Assembly: GCA_002396485.1 (NCBI GenBank)
Contig: DGXZ01000086.1
Location: 10,169-62,954 of the forward strand
From: Spartobacteria bacterium UBA5019
GTDB taxonomy: Bacteria > Verrucomicrobiota > Verrucomicrobiia > Chthoniobacterales > Terrimicrobiaceae
Direction of reading: 5' to 3'
Length of the DNA: 52,786 nt
The translations under genes were made by a program, and so were the position numbers. Below are positions 16,431 to 24,317 of this stretch, in pieces. The first letter of the stretch is position 1. Each line of letters opens with the position of its first letter. The notes below the pieces were generated by a model, which was given only the letters and a program-made list of their open reading frames with translations, was not told where the DNA came from and did not search any database.

Positions 16431-17426
16431 ATGAAAACGCTGCTCCTCACCGGCGCAACCGGTTTTGTGGGCAGCAATATGCTTGTTCAGGAAGTGCGGC
16501 ATGGCACACGCATTTTGGCTCCTGTCCGGAATGCGGAAAAACTCCGTCTGCAGCTCAGTGCTGAGGGCATTTCCGGCGCGGATGTCGTAGCACTGAACGC
16601 CGATCCATCCACTTGGGGCAACATTCGCCCCACTCACGCCTTGCTCTCTGCTGGAGTTCTTTTTGCAAGGAGTCGCGAAGAATACCAAAGTGTCAACGTC
16701 GACTGGACACTGAGTGTTCTTGCGGCGCTTCCTGCTGATTGCAAGATCGTCGTACTCTCCTCCCAAGCCGCTGGCGGTCCAACCCCCTCCGGAACCCATG
16801 CCCGCACCGAGGAGGACGCCGACACGCCCATCACACATTACGGCAAATCCAAACTCGAACTCGAAAACGCCATTCGCCGTTCTCACGCTGAGCGCTCCGT
16901 CACCATCCTCCGGCCGCCGATGGTTCTCGGCGCGCGCGATACCGCCACGCTTCCGCTTTTCAAAATGGCCGCAGGCCTTGTCAGACCGAAACCCGGCCTG
17001 GGAAAAAAGGAATACAGTTTCATCGCCGTTGACGACCTCCTTGAGGCAGTAAACATCTCTTGGGAAAGCAGCAATTCAGGTCCTTTTTACATCGCCTCCG
17101 ATCACACAATCACCGACTTCGAGCTCATCAAGGCTGCAGCTCTGACCACAAATGGATATGGCGTCACCATTCCCGTGCCTGAGGTTATCATCAAATGTTT
17201 CTCCGTCATCGTGGATGCCTTCCCGAAACTCCGGGCATCCGCTCCCAGTTTGACGCGAGACCGCGCCCGAGACATCTGGGTGGATCGCTGGGTGGTGGAT
17301 TCCGCCCGCTTTCGCCAGATAACTCGCTGGAAGAGCAGCCGCAGCTTGGAATACTCTTTGCAAAGCGCGCACGATTTCTACATGCGCGCCGGAATGCTGA
17401 AACGAAAATCCAAACAAAGACCATGA
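16431..17426 (+). CDS. NAD(P)-dependent epimerase/dehydratase (extended SDR)
   Basis: 331 residues. The Rossmann glycine motif TGATGFVGS (residues 7-15) and the catalytic YGKSK (Tyr137, Lys141) mark an extended short-chain dehydrogenase. The Ser of the triad lies in VVLSSQAAGG. It continues with the substrate-side RPPMVLGARD and a C-terminal domain. It is related to sugar-nucleotide or hopanoid-type epimerases, but no specific substrate residue is diagnostic. Its TGA overlaps the ATG of the next gene. Confidence 0.8.
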   Translation: MKTLLLTGATGFVGSNMLVQEVRHGTRILAPVRNAEKLRLQLSAEGISGADVVALNADPSTWGNIRPTHALLSAGVLFARSREEYQSVNVDWTLSVLAALPADCKIVVLSSQAAGGPTPSGTHARTEEDADTPITHYGKSKLELENAIRRSHAERSVTILRPPMVLGARDTATLPLFKMAAGLVRPKPGLGKKEYSFIAVDDLLEAVNISWESSNSGPFYIASDHTITDFELIKAAALTTNGYGVTIPVPEVIIKCFSVIVDAFPKLRASAPSLTRDRARDIWVDRWVVDSARFRQITRWKSSRSLEYSLQSAHDFYMRAGMLKRKSKQRP

Positions 17427-18184
17427 GCTTGCCCGAAAAATCTCCATTGCCTCCGCGACGTGACAGGGACTTCGACGATGCCGCAGATTCCTCCCAGAAA
17501 ACACAAAGGAATATCCGCCCGCGCCGAGTTGATGACAACCCTGATCCGGAGCCCTTCGAAAATTCGAGCCAGCGTTTGCGTAAAACCGGGCAGTATCCAC
17601 AATTCGAACCCGCCCCCAACGGCTCCCCCCGCCGCAGAAGAAGTCGGCAGGATTCCTCCAAGCGCATGGATGGGCCCAATCAGCTGCTGAATATTAAAAT
17701 TCTAGCTGCTGCTGCAGTGCTGGCGATCTTCGTCGGATCAAACATCCTCGTTGGTCGCTTCTTTTACGGGAGCGGCGTCTCCGAAGGCATCCAACGCGCC
17801 ATCGACGCCAGAACCCCATTGAAGGAGGATGAACCATCTGCGGTCGCCACCACCAACAAAGCTTTCGCCGCCCTGCTCAATCTGCGCGGATCAAAGCCCG
17901 ACCGAGCCTCCACGGAAATGATCACGATTCTTTGTCTTCAAGCGCTCAGTGAAACGATGGATGAATACCTTCCTTCCTACCTCTCCCAGGGACACACGAC
18001 ACCGGAGGATTTCTGCGCCGCCTATGTCGCCATGCGCCTCGGCGATTTTGGAAAGGCCGCCGCCATCCTCCGGGCCACCGAGCCCACAATCCCATCTGAT
18101 TTTTTCAACTACCTCATGAACGACCCGGTCATGCGCCGCTTTGCGAAGGAACCCCGCGTGATGGGGTTCTATGAAAAGTCTTGA
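17423..18184 (+). CDS. Membrane-anchored protein of unknown function
   Basis: 253 residues from ATG 17423 (ATGA overlap); the longer frame to 17195 is a shadow of the upstream gene. The first ~85 residues are disordered, rich in Arg, Asp and Pro, and presumably cytoplasmic. One TM segment follows (ILAAAAVLAIFVGSNILVG), then a ~140-residue soluble domain of helices (LQALSETMDEYLPSYLSQ, FCAAYVAMRLGDFGKAA). The helical pattern might be TPR-like. Position after the epimerase gives no firm clue. Confidence 0.5.
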   Translation: MSLPEKSPLPPRRDRDFDDAADSSQKTQRNIRPRRVDDNPDPEPFENSSQRLRKTGQYPQFEPAPNGSPRRRRSRQDSSKRMDGPNQLLNIKILAAAAVLAIFVGSNILVGRFFYGSGVSEGIQRAIDARTPLKEDEPSAVATTNKAFAALLNLRGSKPDRASTEMITILCLQALSETMDEYLPSYLSQGHTTPEDFCAAYVAMRLGDFGKAAAILRATEPTIPSDFFNYLMNDPVMRRFAKEPRVMGFYEKS

Positions 18185-18217
18185 TGTCACGCCTTCGCCG
18201 CATTCCCATCGCGGGGC

Positions 18218-18868
18218 ATGAATCCCATCACCACCGACCAGCTCGTCGCCGCCCAGACATGGCGCTACGCCACCAAGCAATTCGACGCCTCCAAAATCAT
18301 TCCCGCTCCGGTCTGGCAGGCGCTTGAGGACTCCCTCGTCCTCTCGCCATCGTCCTACGGACTCCAGCCCTGGCAGTTTTTTGTCGTCACAAATCCCGAC
18401 CTCCGCGCGAAGCTCCGTCCGCACTCTTGGAACCAATCCCAGATCACCGACGCCTCGCATCTCGTCGTCTTCGCCATTCCCGAAAAGGTCGATATTCCCT
18501 ACATGGAAAAATACCTCGCCCGCATCGCGGAGGTTCGCGGAATCACACTCGAGTCGCTGGGTTTCTATCGCGACATGATGATGGCGGATGTCATCGCCGG
18601 CCCGCGCCAAGCCTGGGTCCGCGAGTGGGCCGCCCGCCAGGTTTACATCGCCCTTGGGAACTTTATGACCTCTGCCGCGCTTGTGGGCGTGGACACCTGC
18701 CCGCTCGAAGGCATCGACCCGCGCGAATACGACTCCATCCTCGATCTCCCCGCGAAGGGCTTCAACACCATCGTCGCCTGTGCCGCCGGCTACCGCTCTG
18801 CCGCCGACAAATACGCCACCCTTCCCAAAGTCCGCTTCGAAAAAAGCGACCTCATTCGGCATCTGTAG
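18218..18868 (+). CDS. Nitroreductase-family oxidoreductase (NfsB-like)
   Basis: 216 residues. RYATKQFDASKIIP is the usual FMN-phosphate-binding start of NAD(P)H nitroreductases, SPSSYGLQPWQFFVVTN is the next conserved loop, and VDTCPLEGIDP plus GYRSAADKYATLPKVRF close the FMN site. Size and motifs fit the NfsB/YdgI group, a dimeric flavoenzyme reducing nitroaromatics or quinones. A 34-base gap separates it from the previous gene, and the next unit has its own promoter. Confidence 0.86.
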   Translation: MNPITTDQLVAAQTWRYATKQFDASKIIPAPVWQALEDSLVLSPSSYGLQPWQFFVVTNPDLRAKLRPHSWNQSQITDASHLVVFAIPEKVDIPYMEKYLARIAEVRGITLESLGFYRDMMMADVIAGPRQAWVREWAARQVYIALGNFMTSAALVGVDTCPLEGIDPREYDSILDLPAKGFNTIVACAAGYRSAADKYATLPKVRFEKSDLIRHL

Positions 18869-18948
18869 CATCACCCCCGGCCCGGGAACGATTACCAGAC
18901 ACTCCACGACTTCTCCGAAATCCCGCCACGGGATGAAAGAAACAAGGC

Positions 18949-18977
18949 TTGCAATGATAGTATTACATTTGTAATGA
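18949..18977 (+). promoter_or_regulatory. Putative sigma-70 promoter of the guanidine-utilisation operon
   Basis: TTGCAA (18949-18954), a 17-base spacer and TAATGA (18972-18977) would place the transcription start within a few bases of the ATG at 18987. No Shine-Dalgarno is visible there, so the regulator mRNA may be leaderless. The -10 overlaps the palindrome described next, consistent with repression or autoregulation. Confidence 0.4.
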
Positions 18978-18986
18978 TTCGTATTA
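18960..18986. promoter_or_regulatory. Palindromic operator candidate at the regulator gene
   Basis: The element contains a perfect 14-base palindrome ATTACATTTGTAAT (18962-18975) inside GTATTACATTTGTAATG, followed by another GTATTA (18981-18986). GTATTACAT recurs exactly at 26156-26164 and ATTACAAATG (reverse complement of bases 18966-18975 here) at 26183-26192, both just upstream of the ABC transporter operon. The ribbon-helix-helix protein encoded next is the natural candidate to bind it. Confidence 0.55.
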
Positions 18987-19457
18987 ATGAAACGTGTGTC
19001 GGCAAAAGTGGGGGGCAAAGTTCCTAATGGTGTGACCCGAATCAGCGTCTCGCTGCCTCGGGATCTCTCGATCGAGTTGGATGGCCTGGTAGTGCAGAAG
19101 GGCTTTGAGAGTCGATCACAAGCGCTGACCTCGATGATCGCAGAAAGTCTGATCGAACACCGCAAGGACGCAGGCGACGCGGTCATGGCCGGCGCTATCA
19201 CGCTTTTCTACAGCCAAAGGAAAAACAACATCCTGGCCGATCTCGCCAACCTCAAGCGTCTTCATCTCGATGAAGTTATTGGATCGCTTCAAGTGCAACT
19301 CGAGGATGACCATATCATGGAGGTCATTCTCGTGCAGGGGCCCGGAATGACGCTTCGTAAAATCTGCGATGCATTCGCGACCTGCAAGGGTGTGAAGGTC
19401 GGCAAGCTCACGCTCACCAGCACCATCATTCCTCCACTTCATCCCTTGAAAAAATGA
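18987..19457 (+). CDS. NikR-like ribbon-helix-helix regulator without nickel ligands
   Basis: 156 residues. Residues ~16-55 form a ribbon-helix-helix DNA-binding domain (VTRISVSLPRDLSIELDGLV, with RSQALTSMI in helix 2), followed by an ACT-like regulatory domain (~70-150). It is NikR-shaped. However, aligned by eye to E. coli NikR, the four nickel ligands H76, H87, H89 and C95 fall on Arg91, Gln102, Gln104 and Ile110; only other histidines remain (H93, H109). The effector is therefore unlikely to be nickel in the classical site. Such regulators accompany urea-carboxylase/guanidine operons. The stop overlaps the next ATG. Operator candidates lie at 18960 and 26156. Confidence 0.78.
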   Translation: MKRVSAKVGGKVPNGVTRISVSLPRDLSIELDGLVVQKGFESRSQALTSMIAESLIEHRKDAGDAVMAGAITLFYSQRKNNILADLANLKRLHLDEVIGSLQVQLEDDHIMEVILVQGPGMTLRKICDAFATCKGVKVGKLTLTSTIIPPLHPLKK

Positions 19458-20155
19458 ACTACAGCGAATCTCTTCCCGGCGGCGGCATGTGGTCGATGCG
19501 CGTGCCCAGGCACCGGGCGATCCAAATCAAAGCTGGCGGCTCAGGAGCGAACCTCTCGGCATTGTTTTTCAATGCGGCCAATCCGCTCGACCGCTTGAAT
19601 GTCCCCGACACCCTCAAGGCTCTGCACACGGCGAAACTCACGCGCGGACATGTGTTGATGAGCGACATGGGGCATGCCATGGCCTCCATCGTGGAGGACT
19701 CGCTCGGATGGCACGATCCGCTCGGTGGCCGCACGACGGCGGAAATTGTCAAAAGGTCGTTCGGCGAGGGGAGTTACCAAGAGTTGCGAAACGATTTTCT
19801 TCGAAACGCCCACGACAATTTTTTAATCGAACTGGCCAAGCACGGGCTCGGACTCCGGGATGTCGTGGCGAATGTGAATTTTTTCAGCAAGGTGACAGCG
19901 GACGACTCTGGCAGGTTGGAATACCATCCCACCCATTGCCACGCCGGGGCCTGCGTCACGCTCCGTAGCGAGATCGATCTCTTGGTCGTTTTTTCAAATT
20001 CCCCGCATCCCATGCATCCAGCCGGCGAGTATCCGAGGATTCCCGTGGAAATTTCGATATCGCGCTGCGAAGCGGCCGGACAGGATGATTTTTGCCGTCA
20101 TTTCCGCCCGGAGTGTGGACGGGCGATGCAACTCAGTGAGCGTCTTTTTTTATGA
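19454..20155 (+). CDS. cgdA: Carboxyguanidine deiminase subunit (urea amidolyase-associated protein 1)
   Basis: 233 residues of the DUF1989 family. Conserved features include GHVLMSDMGHAMASIVEDS and GWHDPLGGRTT near the middle, and ThrHisCysHis-type residues (YHPTHCHAGACVTLRSEIDL). From published work on guanidine utilisation, proteins of this pair (CgdA and CgdB) form the carboxyguanidine deiminase that turns carboxyguanidine into allophanate plus ammonia. The assignment to the A subunit rests on being first and slightly longer. The ATGA overlap ties it to the regulator. Confidence 0.78.
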   Translation: MNYSESLPGGGMWSMRVPRHRAIQIKAGGSGANLSALFFNAANPLDRLNVPDTLKALHTAKLTRGHVLMSDMGHAMASIVEDSLGWHDPLGGRTTAEIVKRSFGEGSYQELRNDFLRNAHDNFLIELAKHGLGLRDVVANVNFFSKVTADDSGRLEYHPTHCHAGACVTLRSEIDLLVVFSNSPHPMHPAGEYPRIPVEISISRCEAAGQDDFCRHFRPECGRAMQLSERLFL

Positions 20156-20808
20156 GCACCTTGAACTATGTCGAGAGCCCGTTGAGCGAGGCGGATGCGG
20201 CTTTCAGCCAGGTCATTCCCGCCGGGGACGGATGGATTCACAAAATCGCGGCCGGAGAGACGCTTCGCATCACTGACCTGGAGGGGAATCAGGCGGCGGA
20301 TACTTTTTTCTTCGACGCGACAGACCTCGAGGAACGCTATGATGCCCAGGTCACCATCCGAGAACAGGGCGGCATTTATCTCACGACCGGCACGGCGCTG
20401 CTCTCAAATCTGGGGAACACCATGTTGACGATCACTGCGGACACATGCGGTCGGCACGACACGCTCGGCGGCGCCTGCGCGGCCGAGAGCAACATGGTCC
20501 GCTATGCTTTGGCTAAACGATTCATGCACAATTGCCGCGATAGCTTCCTGCTTCAAATGGTGTTGTCCGGCCTTCCCCTGACGAAGCGCGACTTGGCCCA
20601 CAATATCAATTTTTTCATGAATGTGCCGGTCACCGCGGATGGCGGGCTGATGTTTGCAGACGGGGTTTCGGAGGCGGGAAAATATGTCGAAATGCTCGCC
20701 GAGCGCGATGTGCACTGCCTCATTTCGAACTGCCCCCAGCTCAACAATCCCTGCAACGCTTACAATCCCACACCGATCCGCGTAACCATCTGGGAGGCCC
20801 GCCCGTGA
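20152..20808 (+). CDS. cgdB: Carboxyguanidine deiminase subunit (urea amidolyase-associated protein 2)
   Basis: 218 residues of the same DUF1989 family as its neighbour. It shows the family's GNQAADTFFFDA segment, ADTCGRHDTLGGACAAESN with a Cys/His/Glu cluster likely involved in metal binding or catalysis, and NNPCNAYNPTPIRV at the end. Paired with CgdA it would hydrolyse carboxyguanidine made by the downstream carboxylase. Order regulator-A-B-carboxylase-allophanate hydrolase is the standard guanidine-utilisation layout. It overlaps neighbours at both ends. Confidence 0.8.
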   Translation: MSTLNYVESPLSEADAAFSQVIPAGDGWIHKIAAGETLRITDLEGNQAADTFFFDATDLEERYDAQVTIREQGGIYLTTGTALLSNLGNTMLTITADTCGRHDTLGGACAAESNMVRYALAKRFMHNCRDSFLLQMVLSGLPLTKRDLAHNINFFMNVPVTADGGLMFADGVSEAGKYVEMLAERDVHCLISNCPQLNNPCNAYNPTPIRVTIWEARP

Positions 20809-23800
20809 AAAAGGTTCTGGTCGCGAACCGGGGTGAGATCGCCTGCCGGATCATTCGCACGCTGGATCGCATGGGCATTGCCACAGTGGCCGTTTACTCC
20901 GAGCCCGACAGTCAAGCCCGCCATGTGCACATGGCCGGAGAGTCCGTCTGTATCGGCCCCGCACCCGCCGCTCAAAGTTATCTCCGCACGGATGCCATCC
21001 TCGACGCAGCGAAGCGCCTCGGAGTCGATGCCATTCATCCGGGATACGGATTTTTAAGCGAGAATTCGACATTTGCGGCGGAGTGTCGCGATTCGGGAAT
21101 TGTGTTTGTGGGTCCCCGTCCGGAACACCTTGCTGAATTTGGCCTGAAACACATCGCCAGAGATCTTGCTCGGCGCGCGGGTGTTCCCATGCTTCCGGGA
21201 AGCGGCCTTGTGGGGGATGCCGGGGAAGCGGTCGCCGAGGCCAACCGGATCGGGTTTCCCGTGATGCTGAAAAGCACGGCGGGCGGAGGTGGAATCGGGC
21301 TCCAACTCTGCGCGGACGAGCGCGAGGTGCGGGAGAAATTCTCCGCCGTCACGCGCCTCGGCGAGGCAAATTTCAAAGAGGGTGGCGTCTATGTTGAAAA
21401 ATACGTCGGCGTGGCCCGCCATATCGAGGTTCAGATTTTCGGTTTGGGCGACGGACGCGTGATCGTTCTCGGCGAGCGCGATTGCTCGGCACAGCGTCGA
21501 AACCAGAAAGTGATCGAGGAAACCCCCGCGCCCGGACTGGATGCGTACACGCGAGCCCGTTTGCACAAGGCGGCGCACGACTTGGCGGCTTCCGTGCAAT
21601 ACGCCTCCGCCGGCACGGTGGAGTTTCTTTTCGACGCTTCGGAAAACCAATTTTACTTTTTGGAGGTCAATACACGATTGCAGGTCGAGCATGGAGTCAC
21701 TGAGGAGGTCTTCGGCATCGACCTCGTCGAGTGGATGCTCCTCCAAGCTGCAGGATCCTTTCCCGAGGACTGGGTTCACAAGCTTCGAGAGCCATCGGGA
21801 CATTCCATCCAAGCCCGCCTCTACGCCGAGGATCCCTTCAAAAATTTCCAACCCTGCGCGGGCTTGCTCACCCAGGTGCATTTTCCGGCTGGCGTGCGCG
21901 TGGATGCCTGGGTGGCCTCGGGTACGGAGGTGACACCATTTTACGATCCGCTTCTTGCAAAAATCATCGCTACTGCGCCGGACCGAGACTCCGCCATCTG
22001 CAAGCTTGATGCGGCCTTGGCGGATACCCGTCTCGACGGCATCGAGACCAATCAGTTTTATCTTCGCGGCATTCTGGCGGATGCGCGCTTCCGAATTGGA
22101 CAAGTCAGCACGGCCTTGCTGCGCGACCTCTCCATTCCGTCCCTCGCAATCGATGTCCTCGAGGGGGGTACTCAAACAACTGTACAGGATTTCCCCGGCC
22201 GCCTCGGGCATTGGGCTGTGGGAGTTCCGCCATCCGGGCCGATGGATGACCGCTCGTTCAATCTGGCCAACCAAGCGGTCGGGAACCTGCCCTCTGCAGC
22301 AGGCCTTGAAATAACCCTCTCCGGCCCGACGCTTCGATTCCGCTCGCCTGCTGTCTTCTGTCTCACCGGGGCTGAAATGGAGGCGACTCTTGACGGCTCG
22401 CTCGTGGCATTTTGGGAACCAGTTTCCGCAGCGGCAGGACAAACACTTCGGATCGGCCGCGCAGCGGGCGCCGGGGCACGCGCCTACCTGGCCGTTCGTG
22501 GGGGCTTCGATGTTCCGGAGTATCTTGGCAGTCGATCCACCTTCACTCTGGGAGGGTTTGGCGGTCATGGAGGACGGGCTCTGCGAGCGGGCGATGTTCT
22601 GCGCATCGCAGGTGGGCAACCTCTTCGAGAACCAGCCCCCGTTTCCGAAAGGCCGGTGCTCACACGGGATTGGGAAATCGGTGTTCTCTACGGCCCGCAT
22701 GGCGCTCCCGATTTTTTCACCGATGAAGATATCGCCATGCTTTTCTCGACGGCATGGGAGGTTCATTACAACTCCAGTCGCACCGGCGTGCGCCTCATCG
22801 GCCCAAAACCGCAGTGGGCCAGAAAGGACGGGGGAGAGGCGGGTTTGCATCCCTCGAATATCCACGACAATGCCTATGCAATCGGCGCACTCGATTTCAC
22901 AGGGGACATGCCGATTTTTCTTGGTCCTGACGGTCCAAGCCTTGGAGGGTTCGTGTGTCCGGTGGTCGTCGCCAGAAAAGAGCTTTGGAAGCTGGGTCAG
23001 TTGAAGGCCGGCGACCGGGTGCGCTTGAAACGAACTGGAGTTTCTCAATCCGTCTCAAATCTCGATGAGGCCGTGCTCATGGATCTTCCCGCTACCGGGA
23101 ACCGTCCACGCGTCGTTTATCGCGGCGCAGGCGATGACTACCTTTTGATCGAATATGGTCCGCTCGAGCTGGATTTGAATTTGCGATTCCGCGTTCAAGC
23201 GCTTCTTCACGCTCTCGAGAGTCAAACTATACCGGGCATTATCGACATCACGCCGGGCATCCGCTCGCTTCAGGTCCACTTCGATAGCACCATCCTGCCA
23301 TTGAAAAGCCTGCTTCAGCAAATGCAGGCCCTGGAGGAAACCCTCCCGGCGGTTGATGACATGGTCGTTCCAACACGCATCGTCCACCTTCCCCTCTCGT
23401 GGGAGGATGAGAGCACGCTGGAGGCGATCCGCATCTACATGAAGTCGGTCCGTCCCGATGCCCCTTGGTGCCCGAGCAACATCGAATTCATCCGGCGCAT
23501 CAACGGGCTTGAGAGTGTCGATGAGGTCAAACGGATTGTTTTCGAAGCCAGCTATCTGGTCCTCGGTCTTGGCGATGTTTATCTGGGAGCCCCGGTCGCC
23601 ACGCCACTCGATCCACGGCACCGCCTGGTCACCACCAAATACAATCCTGCCCGCACCTGGACACCGGAAAATGCCGTCGGCATCGGCGGTGCGTATCTCT
23701 GCGTTTACGGTATGGAAGGCCCGGGGGGATATCAGTTTGTCGGTCGCACGATTCAGATGTGGAACCGCTTTCGTGCCACCAAGGAATTCACCCGTCCCTG

Positions 23801-24317
23801 GCTGCTGCGATTCTTTGATCAAATCCGCTTTTATCCCGTCAGCCGTGACGAATTACTTCAGATTCGCGAGGATTTTCCGCATGGACGGTTTTCCCCGAAG
23901 ATCGAGGAAAGCGAATTCCGTCTGAGGGATTACCAAGCCTTTCTCAAATCAATCGCCGACGAATGCGCCATCTTCAAAGCAAAGCAGCAGGCGTCCTTTC
24001 ATGCCGAGCGCGAGCGTTGGGCGGAAGCTGGCTTCAAGGTGGAGGAGGAGGTTCCCGTGGCAACCGTCCACACCGGCATCGACCTCCCCGAGAATGGCCG
24101 CTTTGTGGATTCCCCGGTGGCTGGCAACATGTGGAAAGTTCTGGTCAAAGCCGGTGACCGCGTCTCCGAGGGGGATGTGTTGTTCATTGTGGAATCGATG
24201 AAAACCGAAATCAGCGTGTCCTCGCCTTGTGATGGACAAATTCATTCCCTTGCAGCCGCCGAGAACCGACCTGTGGCTGCAGGCGAGCATCTTGCAGCCA
24301 TCGTCCTCGAATTATGA
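20805..24317 (+). CDS. Biotin-dependent guanidine/urea carboxylase
   Basis: 1170 residues from GTG 20805 (GTGA overlap). Residues ~1-445 are a biotin carboxylase (VANRGEIACRIIRTLDRMG, HPGYGFLSEN, ATP-grasp loop KSTAGGGGIG, FLEVNTRLQVEH). Then come the two carboxyltransferase halves (GRLGHWAVGVPPSGPMDDRS; LDPRHRLVTTKYNP) and a C-terminal biotinyl domain with ESMKT (biotinylated Lys1133). In urea carboxylase a conserved Asp in the carboxyltransferase site (D1330 of the yeast enzyme, as I recall) is replaced by Asn in guanidine carboxylases. Here the corresponding stretch GRTIQMWNR carries Asn987. With CgdA/CgdB next door, guanidine is the preferred substrate; urea remains possible. Confidence 0.85.
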   Translation: MKKVLVANRGEIACRIIRTLDRMGIATVAVYSEPDSQARHVHMAGESVCIGPAPAAQSYLRTDAILDAAKRLGVDAIHPGYGFLSENSTFAAECRDSGIVFVGPRPEHLAEFGLKHIARDLARRAGVPMLPGSGLVGDAGEAVAEANRIGFPVMLKSTAGGGGIGLQLCADEREVREKFSAVTRLGEANFKEGGVYVEKYVGVARHIEVQIFGLGDGRVIVLGERDCSAQRRNQKVIEETPAPGLDAYTRARLHKAAHDLAASVQYASAGTVEFLFDASENQFYFLEVNTRLQVEHGVTEEVFGIDLVEWMLLQAAGSFPEDWVHKLREPSGHSIQARLYAEDPFKNFQPCAGLLTQVHFPAGVRVDAWVASGTEVTPFYDPLLAKIIATAPDRDSAICKLDAALADTRLDGIETNQFYLRGILADARFRIGQVSTALLRDLSIPSLAIDVLEGGTQTTVQDFPGRLGHWAVGVPPSGPMDDRSFNLANQAVGNLPSAAGLEITLSGPTLRFRSPAVFCLTGAEMEATLDGSLVAFWEPVSAAAGQTLRIGRAAGAGARAYLAVRGGFDVPEYLGSRSTFTLGGFGGHGGRALRAGDVLRIAGGQPLREPAPVSERPVLTRDWEIGVLYGPHGAPDFFTDEDIAMLFSTAWEVHYNSSRTGVRLIGPKPQWARKDGGEAGLHPSNIHDNAYAIGALDFTGDMPIFLGPDGPSLGGFVCPVVVARKELWKLGQLKAGDRVRLKRTGVSQSVSNLDEAVLMDLPATGNRPRVVYRGAGDDYLLIEYGPLELDLNLRFRVQALLHALESQTIPGIIDITPGIRSLQVHFDSTILPLKSLLQQMQALEETLPAVDDMVVPTRIVHLPLSWEDESTLEAIRIYMKSVRPDAPWCPSNIEFIRRINGLESVDEVKRIVFEASYLVLGLGDVYLGAPVATPLDPRHRLVTTKYNPARTWTPENAVGIGGAYLCVYGMEGPGGYQFVGRTIQMWNRFRATKEFTRPWLLRFFDQIRFYPVSRDELLQIREDFPHGRFSPKIEESEFRLRDYQAFLKSIADECAIFKAKQQASFHAERERWAEAGFKVEEEVPVATVHTGIDLPENGRFVDSPVAGNMWKVLVKAGDRVSEGDVLFIVESMKTEISVSSPCDGQIHSLAAAENRPVAAGEHLAAIVLEL

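Noticed and set aside
18869..18986. A guanidine (ykkC) riboswitch ahead of the guanidine operon
   Set aside because: The leader is short and shows none of the ykkC/mini-ykkC conserved elements; control appears to be by protein.
21054..23048. A 664-codon minus-strand frame opposite the carboxylase
   Set aside because: Its length is due to GC-rich third positions in the carboxylase; no domains are recognisable.
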